From: an uncultured Sphingobacteriales bacterium
GTDB taxonomy: Bacteria; Bacteroidota; Bacteroidia; Chitinophagales; Chitinophagaceae
Length of the DNA: 64,000 nt
Direction: 5' to 3'
Assembly (NCBI GenBank): GCA_937991535.1
Contig: CALKHN010000074.1
Span: forward strand, 6,873-70,872
Positions 53,641-62,649 of this stretch are shown here, piece by piece. Made by a program: the position numbers and the translations under genes. Position 1 is the stretch's first letter, and each line of letters begins with the position of its first letter. Under the pieces are notes generated by a model, which did no database searches, had not been told where the DNA came from, and saw only the letters and a program-made list of their open reading frames with translations.

Positions 53641-55672
53641 TTACCTCCCTGTACTCCACTCTCCGGTTCCTTTCCCTGGCCGCGGGATTATCTTCCCCAT
53701 TTATTTTTTCCGGCTCAAGCGGACAGCATTCGCCATATGCTTTACCTACCAGCCGGTGTTTGCTGATGCCTTTTTTAACTAAGTAGCTTATACAGGCATC
53801 TACCCGTTTTTGTGCCAGCTTTAAGTTATAGGCTTCCGAGCCCCTGCGATCGGTATAACCACCCACTTCAATTATTATGGAAGGGAATTGGTGCATCAGC
53901 GCCGCAAGCGAGTCTAATTCATAAAAGGATGCATTTCCCAGAGCGGACTGGTTAAAGGCGAATTTGGCCAGAGTAGCTGATTCGCTCATATCATATCCCC
54001 CGGTATGCGCAACAGGCTGTGTTATCAAAGAAAGACAAATGTTATTGTTGTTTACACTGGTAGATCCTGCATCGAAGTATACTTTATAGCTTTCATTCGC
54101 GGTATTGTATCCTTCTTTTTCTGCTGTAATTTCAAAGCGGGAAGTATTTTTGAGTTCGAAGCTATAGGAACCATCTCGGCCGGTTTGCTGCCTGAGCAAT
54201 ACCTTTCCGCCTTTGGGATCTTTTATGGTTAATGCTACGCCCTGTAACGGCTGGCTGCTGCTGCAGTCGGTAACCGAACCGGATACATATTGTGCGTTGT
54301 CCTGGCGCACGGCAAAAAGTTCAAGACAACAATCCGTTGCCCGGTCGGAGCTTAGCCAGCCGGTATTCCAGAGGTTATCTTCATCGGTGCTTATAAAATA
54401 CAGGTCGTCTTTAGACGAGTTGATGGGCTTGCCGGCATTTACCGGCTTATCCCAGTTGGATAGCTGAAAATCGCCTTTGGCGGAAAAAATATCATAGCCG
54501 CCCATACCCACATGGCCGTTGCTTGAAAACACAAGCGTTCGGCTGGTATAATGATAGGAGGGGGATGCCTCGTCTCCCGCTGTATTTACAATATTACCTG
54601 CATTGGTAATAAGCAACGCATTACCATTGGTATCCAGCGGAGCGTACCAAACATCGTATTTGCCAATACCTCCCTCGCGGTTGGAAGAAAATAAAAGATA
54701 TTTTCCGTCGGCCGTTATGAAAGGCTGTGCACTGTTTGATCCTTCCATGTTCACCGGTTCGGGCAATGGCACAGGTTTTGTCCAGCCGGTATCTGTTTTG
54801 TCGGAACTATAAATTGCAGAAGTGGTAACCCCGTTGTTTACCATCCACCGGGTAAAAAACATTTTTTTGCCTTCTTTTAAAAATGCAGCCATCCCGTTGT
54901 GAATACCCGGCGCTTCATCCAATGCAATCATTTTCTTTTTTCCTGTAACATTATCATGCCGGCTCGTTTCATACAGCCGGGCAACATACAGGTTATTCGT
55001 TTTATCTTCATGCACAGCAGTATGAACGGCGCGATCTGCCTGTGAAGCCGACAGGGCGTACGATGAGGTATTGGCCGGCATTTGTTTTCTTTCCACAAAA
55101 AAACCATCCTTTTCTTTTGACAATTGTTCTCTTATAAATTTGAGATTTTCGAGCTCTTTATCTGCGCCTACCAGTAATTCATCCATTTTAGTGTAGGATT
55201 CCCTGAAAGCAGTGATGGCATTAAATGCTTCTTCATATTTTTGATTGGCACGCAATGAAACCCCATACCAGTAGGGGCAGGCGGGATAGGCTTTCCTGGA
55301 AAACGACATGGCTTCTTTATACCATTTTTCCGCGAGGGTATAATTATTGATCATCCGGTAGCTTTCCGCCAGGCCATAAACCACTTCATTGTGAATGTTA
55401 AGATTTGATTTTCCCGGCGCTTTCTTTTTTACGGCGAAAGGCTGGGAGCGTGGCGTTGCTTTTATTTCTGTGCTCAGGTATTTTTCATAATACTGTATGG
55501 CTTCATAATAGTTTTTCTGCTTAAACAATGCTTCACCCTTAGTATAATAACCCGGACTGTCATTTTGAGCAGTCACCGCTAAAGTGCAAAGCAAAAAAAA
55601 GAGGATTGCTGTAGCATTGCTCACCAATAAAAAGGTTTTTTTGCTCATCAAATGCTTACTGTTTTTGTGCAT
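53636..55672 (-). CDS. OmpA-family lipid/peptidoglycan-associated protein with TPR and WD40-like (PD40) repeats
   Basis: 678 residues. After a signal sequence come TPR-like repeats (about 45-160), PD40-type strands (FITADGKYLLFSSNREGGIGKYDVW near 320; SRTLVFSSNGHVGMGGYDIF near 377), a carboxypeptidase-regulatory-like domain (about 465-540) and a C-terminal OmpA domain (about 570-678: EVGGYTDRRGSEAYNLKLAQKRVD, ending NRRVEYREVK). This architecture is typical of genes behind PorP/SprF, such as PorE-like proteins of type IX secretion. Only 27 bp follow the PorP-like stop. Confidence 0.92.
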   Translation of the reverse strand: MHKNSKHLMSKKTFLLVSNATAILFFLLCTLAVTAQNDSPGYYTKGEALFKQKNYYEAIQYYEKYLSTEIKATPRSQPFAVKKKAPGKSNLNIHNEVVYGLAESYRMINNYTLAEKWYKEAMSFSRKAYPACPYWYGVSLRANQKYEEAFNAITAFRESYTKMDELLVGADKELENLKFIREQLSKEKDGFFVERKQMPANTSSYALSASQADRAVHTAVHEDKTNNLYVARLYETSRHDNVTGKKKMIALDEAPGIHNGMAAFLKEGKKMFFTRWMVNNGVTTSAIYSSDKTDTGWTKPVPLPEPVNMEGSNSAQPFITADGKYLLFSSNREGGIGKYDVWYAPLDTNGNALLITNAGNIVNTAGDEASPSYHYTSRTLVFSSNGHVGMGGYDIFSAKGDFQLSNWDKPVNAGKPINSSKDDLYFISTDEDNLWNTGWLSSDRATDCCLELFAVRQDNAQYVSGSVTDCSSSQPLQGVALTIKDPKGGKVLLRQQTGRDGSYSFELKNTSRFEITAEKEGYNTANESYKVYFDAGSTSVNNNNICLSLITQPVAHTGGYDMSESATLAKFAFNQSALGNASFYELDSLAALMHQFPSIIIEVGGYTDRRGSEAYNLKLAQKRVDACISYLVKKGISKHRLVGKAYGECCPLEPEKINGEDNPAARERNRRVEYREVK

Positions 55673-55699
55673 ATGATTATCATTTGTATGCCTTTGTTT

Positions 55700-56698
55700 T
55701 TAAAAACGGGGGCAGTAAAAAGGTTTTGTTTTCATACTGTTTTTTCGCCACCACGTATACGAAAGCGATACTTCCATACTGTTCCTGTTCATTTCCATAG
55801 CGTCTTTGGTTGATACATTGGTATCATAGCTCATACCCACCGTGATGCCCTTGTAATAAAATCCTGCAAAAGGTGCAATGGCATCCTGGAATCGGAGGTT
55901 CGCCCCAAACATGAGATCAACCTGTTCACTGGCATTTACCTGCACATAAGCTCCTGCCATTTTTTCTTCCGTTTGGCCCTGGCGCATATACAATACATTG
56001 GGTACAATATTCAATAAGTCGGATACGATAATTCTTGCTCCGGCATGCAAACTGTACCGCGGGGGCAACGTCTGCTTATCGCCTCCGGAAATGAATGGAT
56101 CTTTAGGTTGTGTAATATGAAAAGCAGAAAATCCTCCAAAGAGATTTACTTTTTTATCTGCAGTGGCATCGTAGTAAACCAGTCCTGCACCGGCATCAAA
56201 AGAAAATACATTCGGTTTTTGAAATACTTCTGATGAATGAGCCGAAGGATCGTACCCGATGCCCGATACCCATTGCTCACCAAATTGCAATTTGTTTATA
56301 TTAAAACTCCTGTTCAACAGGCCCGCCTGCATGGCCATTACCACGTAGTGATCTTTAAACCGTACGCCCGTGTAGGCTATGCTCAGGTAAGCATTTGTAT
56401 AGTTATAGGCCTTATCGGCAGAAGATTGATTTAACAGGTTAACGCCAAGGTTAATGTTTTTGCTGGTGGGCATTTCTGCAGATATGCCTTTGGTTGAAAA
56501 AGTGTTGCCGTACTGGCTCCGCCAAACCGCAGATACCCGGTAATCGCCCTCAATGGCGCCGGTAAGCGCCGGGTTTAGCAACATGGGTTGAATAAAGTAT
56601 TGCGAAAAGTGGGGATCTACCTGTCCATATCCCTTGCCGGCGAAGCCACATACACCCATCAGTGCTGCAAACAATATTTGAAATCTGCTTTTCTTCAT
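55700..56698 (-). CDS. PorP/SprF-family type IX secretion outer-membrane protein
   Basis: 332 residues. Signal peptide, then the family opening VDPHFSQYFIQPMLLNPALTG, and beta-barrel strands to the C-terminus (ITVGMSYDTNVS..AMEMNRNSMEVSLSYTW). SprF partners the secretion or surface attachment of a particular type-B T9SS cargo usually encoded just upstream; here that is the 56760-58448 protein. Confidence 0.93.
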   Translation of the reverse strand: MKKSRFQILFAALMGVCGFAGKGYGQVDPHFSQYFIQPMLLNPALTGAIEGDYRVSAVWRSQYGNTFSTKGISAEMPTSKNINLGVNLLNQSSADKAYNYTNAYLSIAYTGVRFKDHYVVMAMQAGLLNRSFNINKLQFGEQWVSGIGYDPSAHSSEVFQKPNVFSFDAGAGLVYYDATADKKVNLFGGFSAFHITQPKDPFISGGDKQTLPPRYSLHAGARIIVSDLLNIVPNVLYMRQGQTEEKMAGAYVQVNASEQVDLMFGANLRFQDAIAPFAGFYYKGITVGMSYDTNVSTKDAMEMNRNSMEVSLSYTWWRKNSMKTKPFYCPRF

Positions 56699-56759
56699 TG
56701 TTCAAAATTTATCATGTTCCGAACCCGCCGCGACGGGCAGGCTACTCATTACTCATTCA

Positions 56760-58448
56760 TTATCTTATCAGCCGGATAGTACCTTTTTTAAGGAATGAAT
56801 CTTCATTCGATAACCGAACTTTAACTACATATACATACAAGCCTACTGGTTGTGGATTGTTTCTATGCGTTCCATCCCAGCCCTTTTCATTGTCTTTTGT
56901 TTCGTAAAGCATGGCGCCCCATTGATTGTATATTTTTATTTCCGCTGCCGTTACTGAAGAACCATACACTTTAAATATGTCATTTTTGCCATCCCTGTTG
57001 GGGGTAAATGCGTTGGGTATAAAAAAGTCTTTGTTATCCACTTCTGTTTTCACGTTAGCTGTATCTATACATCCATCTTCCGATCTTGCAATAACATAAA
57101 ATGTACTGGTAGTATCATTAATAATAACAGACTGAGTATTTGCTGTCTGATTACTGAAATATATTTCTGGTTTCCAGCCAATTACTTCATAGGTGGCACT
57201 GGCTGAGGTGGTGAGCGTTGCAGGGGCGCCAACAAGCATTGGGTTGGGGTTGGCTTTTAAAGAGATAGAAAAATCCCGCAACTGTATATTTACAATGGCG
57301 GTATCTGTGCAACCGGCTTCATTCATGGCAACCGCTTTATATATGCTGTTGGCAACCGGCTGCACAACAATGCTATTGCCCGGTCCCATATTCTGCCATG
57401 TTATTTCATTACCAGGCGAAGATGCTGTTAAGGTAACCGGTAATCCCTTGCAGGCTATAACCGTATCATCTGTTGTAATAACCGGTTGGTCGTTAAGTAC
57501 AACTACTATTTGCCCAATGTCGGTTAAGCAGCCGCTTGCACTGGTTCCCCGTATATAAAAAGTATCGCTTATTTCAACAGCAGCGGGGTTATCAAGTATT
57601 GTTGTTGCCGTTTCATCTTTAAAATAATGATAGCTTAAACCGCTGGTACTGCCCAGTGTAATAGATGGTTCTGTAATATCTGCCGTAGGCGATCCGCATA
57701 CGGGTAATGGGTTGGTAATAATAAGCAGGGGGTCGCCCACATCTATATTGGTGGTATACGTGCTGGTGCATGCACCGCTGCTAAGGGTATAATTAACAGT
57801 ATAAGATCCGGGTTTGCTCGCCCCAAGATTTACCTGCCCGGTAGCGGCGTTAATGGATAGTCCTGAAGAAGAGCTGTATGTGCCACCCGGCTGGCCGGTT
57901 TGGGTTACAGTGGCTGTACCGGTTCCGCAATAAGGTGATTGGTTATAACTTATAGTTGCAGGTGGCAGAGGATCTGCGGCAATTTGTACAGCGGCCGAAG
58001 TATTACTTTCGGCGCCGGAATGTACTATTCTTCTGTACCAGTGGGTTTGGGTTAAAAGCCCCGGACTATATCCCTGGCTTGTTGCCCCATCTATATCCAC
58101 AAATCCGGCGCTACCGGAAACAGTGCTGCTTTGCCATTGAAAGCTAAAGCTCCCATTTCCGCCTGCAGGCGTACTTCCGGTTAAAGCAACAGGCAAACTA
58201 TTATAACAAATGGTTTGATCGCTGCCAATGGTATTGTTGCTTATAGTCCACAAAAGGCCCTGATCCTCAGCAGGAAATGTTTCCAAAAATGCAAAACTGG
58301 CTGGTATAATTGAACTGGTATTGTTGTGGCTACTATTATTTACCCCGGCAGGAACGCTATATACATTCATGGTATTTTGGGAACTTGTGCCTCCGGTACT
58401 TAGCTGCACACAAACCACCAATGAAACTAAAAGGAAATGGTTTCTCAT
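56760..58448 (-). CDS. Large secreted adhesin-like protein with gliding-motility (type B) T9SS sorting domain
   Basis: 562 residues from the ATG at 58448 (a TTG start nine bases earlier is less likely). Signal peptide, then several Ig-like/PKD-like segments rich in Ser/Thr/Gly (GSDQTICYNSLPVALTG; QPVITTDDTVIACKGLPVTLTA), then the C-terminal domain from about residue 475: FFIPNAFTPNRDGKNDIFKV, IYNQWGAMLYE and PVGLYVYVVKV, the gliding-motility-associated CTD. Small for this class. Cargo of the adjacent PorP/SprF protein. Confidence 0.92.
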   Translation of the reverse strand: MRNHFLLVSLVVCVQLSTGGTSSQNTMNVYSVPAGVNNSSHNNTSSIIPASFAFLETFPAEDQGLLWTISNNTIGSDQTICYNSLPVALTGSTPAGGNGSFSFQWQSSTVSGSAGFVDIDGATSQGYSPGLLTQTHWYRRIVHSGAESNTSAAVQIAADPLPPATISYNQSPYCGTGTATVTQTGQPGGTYSSSSGLSINAATGQVNLGASKPGSYTVNYTLSSGACTSTYTTNIDVGDPLLIITNPLPVCGSPTADITEPSITLGSTSGLSYHYFKDETATTILDNPAAVEISDTFYIRGTSASGCLTDIGQIVVVLNDQPVITTDDTVIACKGLPVTLTASSPGNEITWQNMGPGNSIVVQPVANSIYKAVAMNEAGCTDTAIVNIQLRDFSISLKANPNPMLVGAPATLTTSASATYEVIGWKPEIYFSNQTANTQSVIINDTTSTFYVIARSEDGCIDTANVKTEVDNKDFFIPNAFTPNRDGKNDIFKVYGSSVTAAEIKIYNQWGAMLYETKDNEKGWDGTHRNNPQPVGLYVYVVKVRLSNEDSFLKKGTIRLIR

Positions 58449-58722
58449 TGCTATCAACAGGTATTGGATTTATTACCCTGGTTTTTCTTCAAAAATCACT
58501 ATCTACATAAACTTATAGCGACGGAAGTTATTGTATATCAATAATATTTTTTGATGGTATTTTAAGCATTCCGGGGAAACCAAAATAAGAATTAGGGCCG
58601 GCATCCCTATAATTACTCTTTAAGATTTATTACTGCGGGCAATTTTCCAATTTTCAGGCTTTTATCGTATCTTTTGAAGGATATTCCGTATCCGTATTAA
58701 TTTTTTATCTAAAACTTCCATT

Positions 58723-59157
58723 ATGCGAACGGTTGCACACATCTTTAAACGCAAAGGGCATCACAACGTTACTATTGATACTGATATGTCCGTACTGGAG
58801 GCACTGAAGATCATGTCGGAAAAAAATATAGGATCAGTAATCGTAGTAGATAGTCAGGGGAAATATTGCGGGCTGGCTACGGAAAGGGATTATGCCCGTA
58901 AAGTAATATTGCTCGGAAAATCATCGGACGAAACGCCCGTTGGTGAAATTATGCTGGAACATTTACCCAGGATAACGCCCGAGCATACACTTGAAGAATG
59001 CATGAGCATGATGACAGCGCACAATATCCGTTATTTGCCGGTATTCAAAAGCAGCGAATTTTATGGGGTTATTTCAGTGCTGGATATTGTAAAAGAAACT
59101 ATACTTGCGCAGCAGGAAACCATAGACCAGTTGCACAGTTATATTCATTCGGTTTAG
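58723..59157 (+). CDS. Protein with two CBS domains
   Basis: 144 residues, two CBS motifs (about 10-65 and 75-135): MSEKNIGSVIVVDSQGKYCGLATERDYARK and MMTAHNIRYLPVFKSSEFYGVISVLDIVK. Likely senses adenine nucleotides. The upstream TATCTTTTG is a -7-like sequence with one inserted base. It converges with DUF721 (1 bp between). Confidence 0.92.
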   Translation: MRTVAHIFKRKGHHNVTIDTDMSVLEALKIMSEKNIGSVIVVDSQGKYCGLATERDYARKVILLGKSSDETPVGEIMLEHLPRITPEHTLEECMSMMTAHNIRYLPVFKSSEFYGVISVLDIVKETILAQQETIDQLHSYIHSV

Positions 59158-59158
59158 C

Positions 59159-59440
59159 TTACCGGATTACAATTTCTGTGATAAGGTTTTCGCCAAGGGC
59201 TTCGTTCACCCGTTGAACAATTTTTTCTTTTTGAAAGAGCAGTTCATTTTTAAGAGGTGCCACGGAAGTAGCGATAAATAAAGTACGGTTCATGATCTGG
59301 ATCTTATCGGTATACCGGGCTATGGTTTTACCCATCAACTGCTCCCATATATCGGTTATCTGCATGGCCTGCATGTTTCCTTTCAGCTTGCTTTTCTGAA
59401 GAAACAGTTTCAATGCATCGCCCATGGAAAGTTCACTCAT
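59159..59440 (-). CDS. DUF721 / DciA-like protein
   Basis: 93 residues. WEQLMGKTIARYTDKIQIMNRTLFIATSVAPLKNELLFQKEKIV is the DUF721 core. Relatives include DciA, which loads or helps the replicative helicase in bacteria without DnaC. The short form is common in Bacteroidota. Confidence 0.85.
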   Translation of the reverse strand: MSELSMGDALKLFLQKSKLKGNMQAMQITDIWEQLMGKTIARYTDKIQIMNRTLFIATSVAPLKNELLFQKEKIVQRVNEALGENLITEIVIR

Positions 59441-59523
59441 GCTGCTAAGGTAATATGATTTGTATTGTTTTTTATTTTAAACGTTGGAGATTTTATCTTT
59501 TTATTTTGTCTATGATTACTTTT

Positions 59524-60699
59524 TTATACTGTTAAGTCCTTTGGTTCATTACCGGGTTTTAGCTTGTGCTCCCGGGTATAAATCGAAAAATATACAATAA
59601 CCAATAGTGTTGCAGTTCCGGTTATGATGAAGGTGGCGGCCGCTCCGAACTGGTACCAGAATAAGCCAGCCAGGGAGCTGGCTAACATGCTGCAAATGCT
59701 TTGAAAACCTCCATAAGTACCAATTGCAGTAGCCATATCCTTTTGTGGAGTAATATTACTGATCCAGGCTTTTGAAATACCTTCTGTTGCCGCCGCGTAT
59801 ATTCCGTAAAGAAAAAATATGGCGCTGAGTATATAAAAATTACTGAAATAACCAATCGCAAAATATACTGCGGCAAATATAAAAAGTCCGAAAATAAACA
59901 TTTTTTTCAGACCGGTTTTATCTGCTATGATACCTAAAGGAAAAGAAAATAAAGCATAAATAAGATTGTAAAAAATATATACGCCAATTACGAGCGTATC
60001 GTTCAGCCCCGCCTGTTTTGCTTTTAATAATAAAAATACATCTGAGCTGTTAAAAAGGGTAAACGCCAAAAGACCCGCAACCACTTTACGGTACATTGGC
60101 GGGCTTTTTTTCCAATAGTTCAGGAATGAGAAAAATGGCGTTGCAGCTTTGGCTGCCGCAACGGGTGCTTTTTTTTCTTTGAGAAATAATGACGTTAAAA
60201 CCGCAAGCATACCGGGTATAAAAGCGATGTAGAACAGTGTTTTGTATTGAGCGGGATAAAAATACAGATAAAGCAGGGCCAGGGATGGTCCTAATGCAGC
60301 GCCAAAAGTATCCATGGAACGATGGAACCCAAATATTTTTCCTTTGGTTTGCGGCGAGGCTTCGTCCGATAAAATAGCATCCCTTGCACCGGTTCGTATC
60401 CCTTTGCCTAAGCGATCAATGGTGCGTGAAAAAAATATCCAGAGCGGGTAAGTAAATACTGCCATCATAGGTTTGGATACAGCGCTTAAAGCATAGCCTA
60501 TTTGTACAAACGGGGTTCTTTTGGATGTGTTATCCGAAAGCTTTCCAAAGTATCCTTTGCTTAAGCCTGCTGTTGCTTCAGCCACACCTTCAAGTATACC
60601 GATAAGTACAATGGAAAAACCGATGGATTTTAAATAGATGGGCAGAACGGGGTACAGCATTTCACTGGCGGTGTCTGTAAATAAGCTTACCAGCGACAA
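59524..60699 (-). CDS. MFS transporter with no ATG start
   Basis: 391 residues counted from the TTG at 60699, about 11-12 membrane helices, with an MFS loop motif GKLSDNTSKRTPF. The conserved family opening (RTVWTLSLVSLFTD) begins before this TTG, so the true start is upstream. The frame extends to a stop near 60763, and no ATG or GTG occurs in it; possible starts are CTG, ATT or another TTG. Substrate unknown, drug- or metabolite-efflux type. Confidence 0.85.
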   Translation of the reverse strand: MSLVSLFTDTASEMLYPVLPIYLKSIGFSIVLIGILEGVAEATAGLSKGYFGKLSDNTSKRTPFVQIGYALSAVSKPMMAVFTYPLWIFFSRTIDRLGKGIRTGARDAILSDEASPQTKGKIFGFHRSMDTFGAALGPSLALLYLYFYPAQYKTLFYIAFIPGMLAVLTSLFLKEKKAPVAAAKAATPFFSFLNYWKKSPPMYRKVVAGLLAFTLFNSSDVFLLLKAKQAGLNDTLVIGVYIFYNLIYALFSFPLGIIADKTGLKKMFIFGLFIFAAVYFAIGYFSNFYILSAIFFLYGIYAAATEGISKAWISNITPQKDMATAIGTYGGFQSICSMLASSLAGLFWYQFGAAATFIITGTATLLVIVYFSIYTREHKLKPGNEPKDLTV

Positions 60700-60902
60700 G
60701 GTCCAGACGGTTCGCGTAATGTATTTCAGTTTTAATATTTTCAGACTGAAAATAATTAAGAATTAAAAAGTTAAAGGTAGGTAGTTTTACATTTTTGAGG
60801 AAATGACAATGGTTTCATTCCTGTTGCAAACAATTTGCCCGGATATTTAAGGCGTCCGGATACAAAAGCGTGAACCCCTCAAACATTTTCACTCCATTGC
60901 CT

Positions 60903-60910
60903 TACATTTG
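60903..60910 (+). promoter_or_regulatory. -7 box of yebC
   Basis: TACATTTG, a perfect match. The start at 60968 gives a leader of about 52 bases; a TTG at 60926 is also downstream of it. Confidence 0.55.
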
Positions 60911-60967
60911 CAACGCTAAAATCATTTGAAATGCTTTGCGCAACCAGTTAACCAATCAGCGATATCA

Positions 60968-61690
60968 ATGGGAAGAATATTTGAAGTACGTAAATCAACC
61001 ATGTTTGCCCGCTGGGACCGCATGGCAAAACAGTTCAGTCGAATTGGAAAAGAAATAGCCATTGCCGTTAAATCCGGCGGCCCCGATCCCGGCACCAACC
61101 CTGCTTTGCGCCGTTGTATGCAAAATGCAAAAAGTGTGAACATGCCCAAAGACAGGGTAGAAGCAGCCATTAAAAGAGCGCAGGGCAAGGAAATGGAAAA
61201 TTTCGAAGAGATACTGTATGAAGGTTATGGTCCGCATGGTGTGGCAGTGCTGGTGGAAACCGCAACAGACAATCATGTACGTACGGTAGCCAACGTAAAA
61301 TCGCACTTTAATAAAGGCAATGGTACCCTGGGAAACAGTGGCAGCGTGGCTTTTCAGTTTAAAAAAATGGGCGTATTTAAATTGAAGCCTGAGGGACTGA
61401 ATGCTGAGGAACTTGAATTGGAACTGATAGATCATGGACTGGAAGAATTGGGCGAAGGCACAAATGACAATGGTGAGGAGGTATTGGTATTGCGAACAGG
61501 ATTTACCGATTTTGGAAATATGCAAAAAGCGCTGGAAGAAAAGCATATTACACCCATTAGTGCCGAAGTGGAATGGATACCTTCCACTACGGTTGAATTA
61601 CCGGAAGAGCAGGCACAGGAAGTGTTGAAATTAGTTGACCGGCTGGAACAGGATGAAGATGTACAAAAAGTATTTCACAACTTACAATAA
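60968..61690 (+). CDS. yebC: YebC/PmpR-family protein
   Basis: 240 residues from the ATG at 60968 (MGRIFEVRKSTMFARWDRM), the conserved N-terminus. The longer frame from the TTG at 60926 adds 14 unconserved residues. FSRIGKEIAIAVKSGGPDP and NMPKDRVEAAIKRAQGK are diagnostic, then YEGYGPHGVAVLVE. Annotated as a transcriptional regulator; recent work on relatives points to a translation role on proline stretches. Confidence 0.95.
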   Translation: MGRIFEVRKSTMFARWDRMAKQFSRIGKEIAIAVKSGGPDPGTNPALRRCMQNAKSVNMPKDRVEAAIKRAQGKEMENFEEILYEGYGPHGVAVLVETATDNHVRTVANVKSHFNKGNGTLGNSGSVAFQFKKMGVFKLKPEGLNAEELELELIDHGLEELGEGTNDNGEEVLVLRTGFTDFGNMQKALEEKHITPISAEVEWIPSTTVELPEEQAQEVLKLVDRLEQDEDVQKVFHNLQ

Positions 61691-61718
61691 GCTTCCGGCA
61701 GGCAGTGCCTGTGGAAGC
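61691..61718 (+). terminator. Stem-loop directly after yebC
   Basis: GCTTCC pairs with GGAAGC and CAGGC with GCCTG around a short loop, starting one base after the yebC stop and followed by CTTCTTTT. Its 3' end is 14 bases from the carbonic anhydrase ATG, so it may be a terminator or a leader structure. Confidence 0.5.
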
Positions 61719-61731
61719 GCCTTCTTTTAAC

Positions 61732-62382
61732 ATGACTACCTACAACCAGATTTTTGAAAATAACAGGAAATGGGTCGCTTCCAAAACTGCTTTGGATGTT
61801 GACTTCTTTGAAAAATTAGCTTCTGATCAAAACCCGGAATATCTCTATATTGGTTGCAGCGACAGCAGGGTGCCTGCCAATGAGATCATGGGGCTCGATT
61901 CGGGCGAAGTATTTGTACACCGCAATATAGCCAACCTGGTGTGTGCAACAGATTTAAATGTGATGGCGGTGATCAATTATGGTGTGCGTTACTTAGATGT
62001 TAAGCACGTTATCGTTTGCGGACATTATAATTGTGGGGGTGTAAAAGCTGCCATGCAGCCAAAAGATATGGGTATCCTTAATCCCTGGCTTAGGAATATC
62101 CGCGACGTTTACCGTTTACACAAGGAAGAATTAAATGCTATAACAAATGAAAAGCAACGGTACGACCGGCTGGTTGAGTTGAATGTGCAGGAGCAGTGCG
62201 TAAACGTAATTAAATTGGCCAGTGTGCAACAGGAGTACATAAAAACAGGTTATCCGATAGTGCACGGCTGGGTTTTTGACTTAAAGACCGGCCTGCTTAA
62301 AGATCTGAATCTCGACTTTGAAAAAATACTGCACGATATACAGGAGATATACGATCTCACAGATACAAACTGGAAACGGTAG
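61732..62382 (+). CDS. Beta-class carbonic anhydrase
   Basis: 216 residues from the ATG at 61732; the GTG at 61705 lies inside the stem-loop and is rejected. Zinc ligands are visible: C in YIGCSDSRVP (CxDSR dyad), and HYNCGG (H and C). It interconverts CO2 and bicarbonate, supplying PEP carboxykinase-type and biosynthetic carboxylations. Confidence 0.95.
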   Translation: MTTYNQIFENNRKWVASKTALDVDFFEKLASDQNPEYLYIGCSDSRVPANEIMGLDSGEVFVHRNIANLVCATDLNVMAVINYGVRYLDVKHVIVCGHYNCGGVKAAMQPKDMGILNPWLRNIRDVYRLHKEELNAITNEKQRYDRLVELNVQEQCVNVIKLASVQQEYIKTGYPIVHGWVFDLKTGLLKDLNLDFEKILHDIQEIYDLTDTNWKR

Positions 62383-62649
62383 TTTTTTGCCTCGTAATTA
62401 TTTAATAGCCCTCCAAAAGCCTTTTCGGAACCTTCTCCACTGGTGATGATTGACGCCTATCTTCCGCGGAACCCCTATTCGGCCGGTGGAAGTTTTGATG
62501 AATAATCAGAGCAGATATCTGTGTAAAAATGGATAACTTTATTTGACAATGATTATGAAACTTGTGCTAACTGGAGACGCGCGGGTTATCAATACTAACA
62601 TCTGCAGATTATCCTGTGAATGTTACGGTTGGCTTAAACAGTTTTCAAT

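Noticed and set aside
60995..61546. 183-codon frame antisense to yebC
   Set aside because: Shadow of YebC.
62398..62505. Open stretch ending MIDAYLPRNPYSAGGSFDE between the carbonic anhydrase and SelA-like genes
   Set aside because: Possibly a gene fragment but too short, and I see no family; kept out of the feature list.
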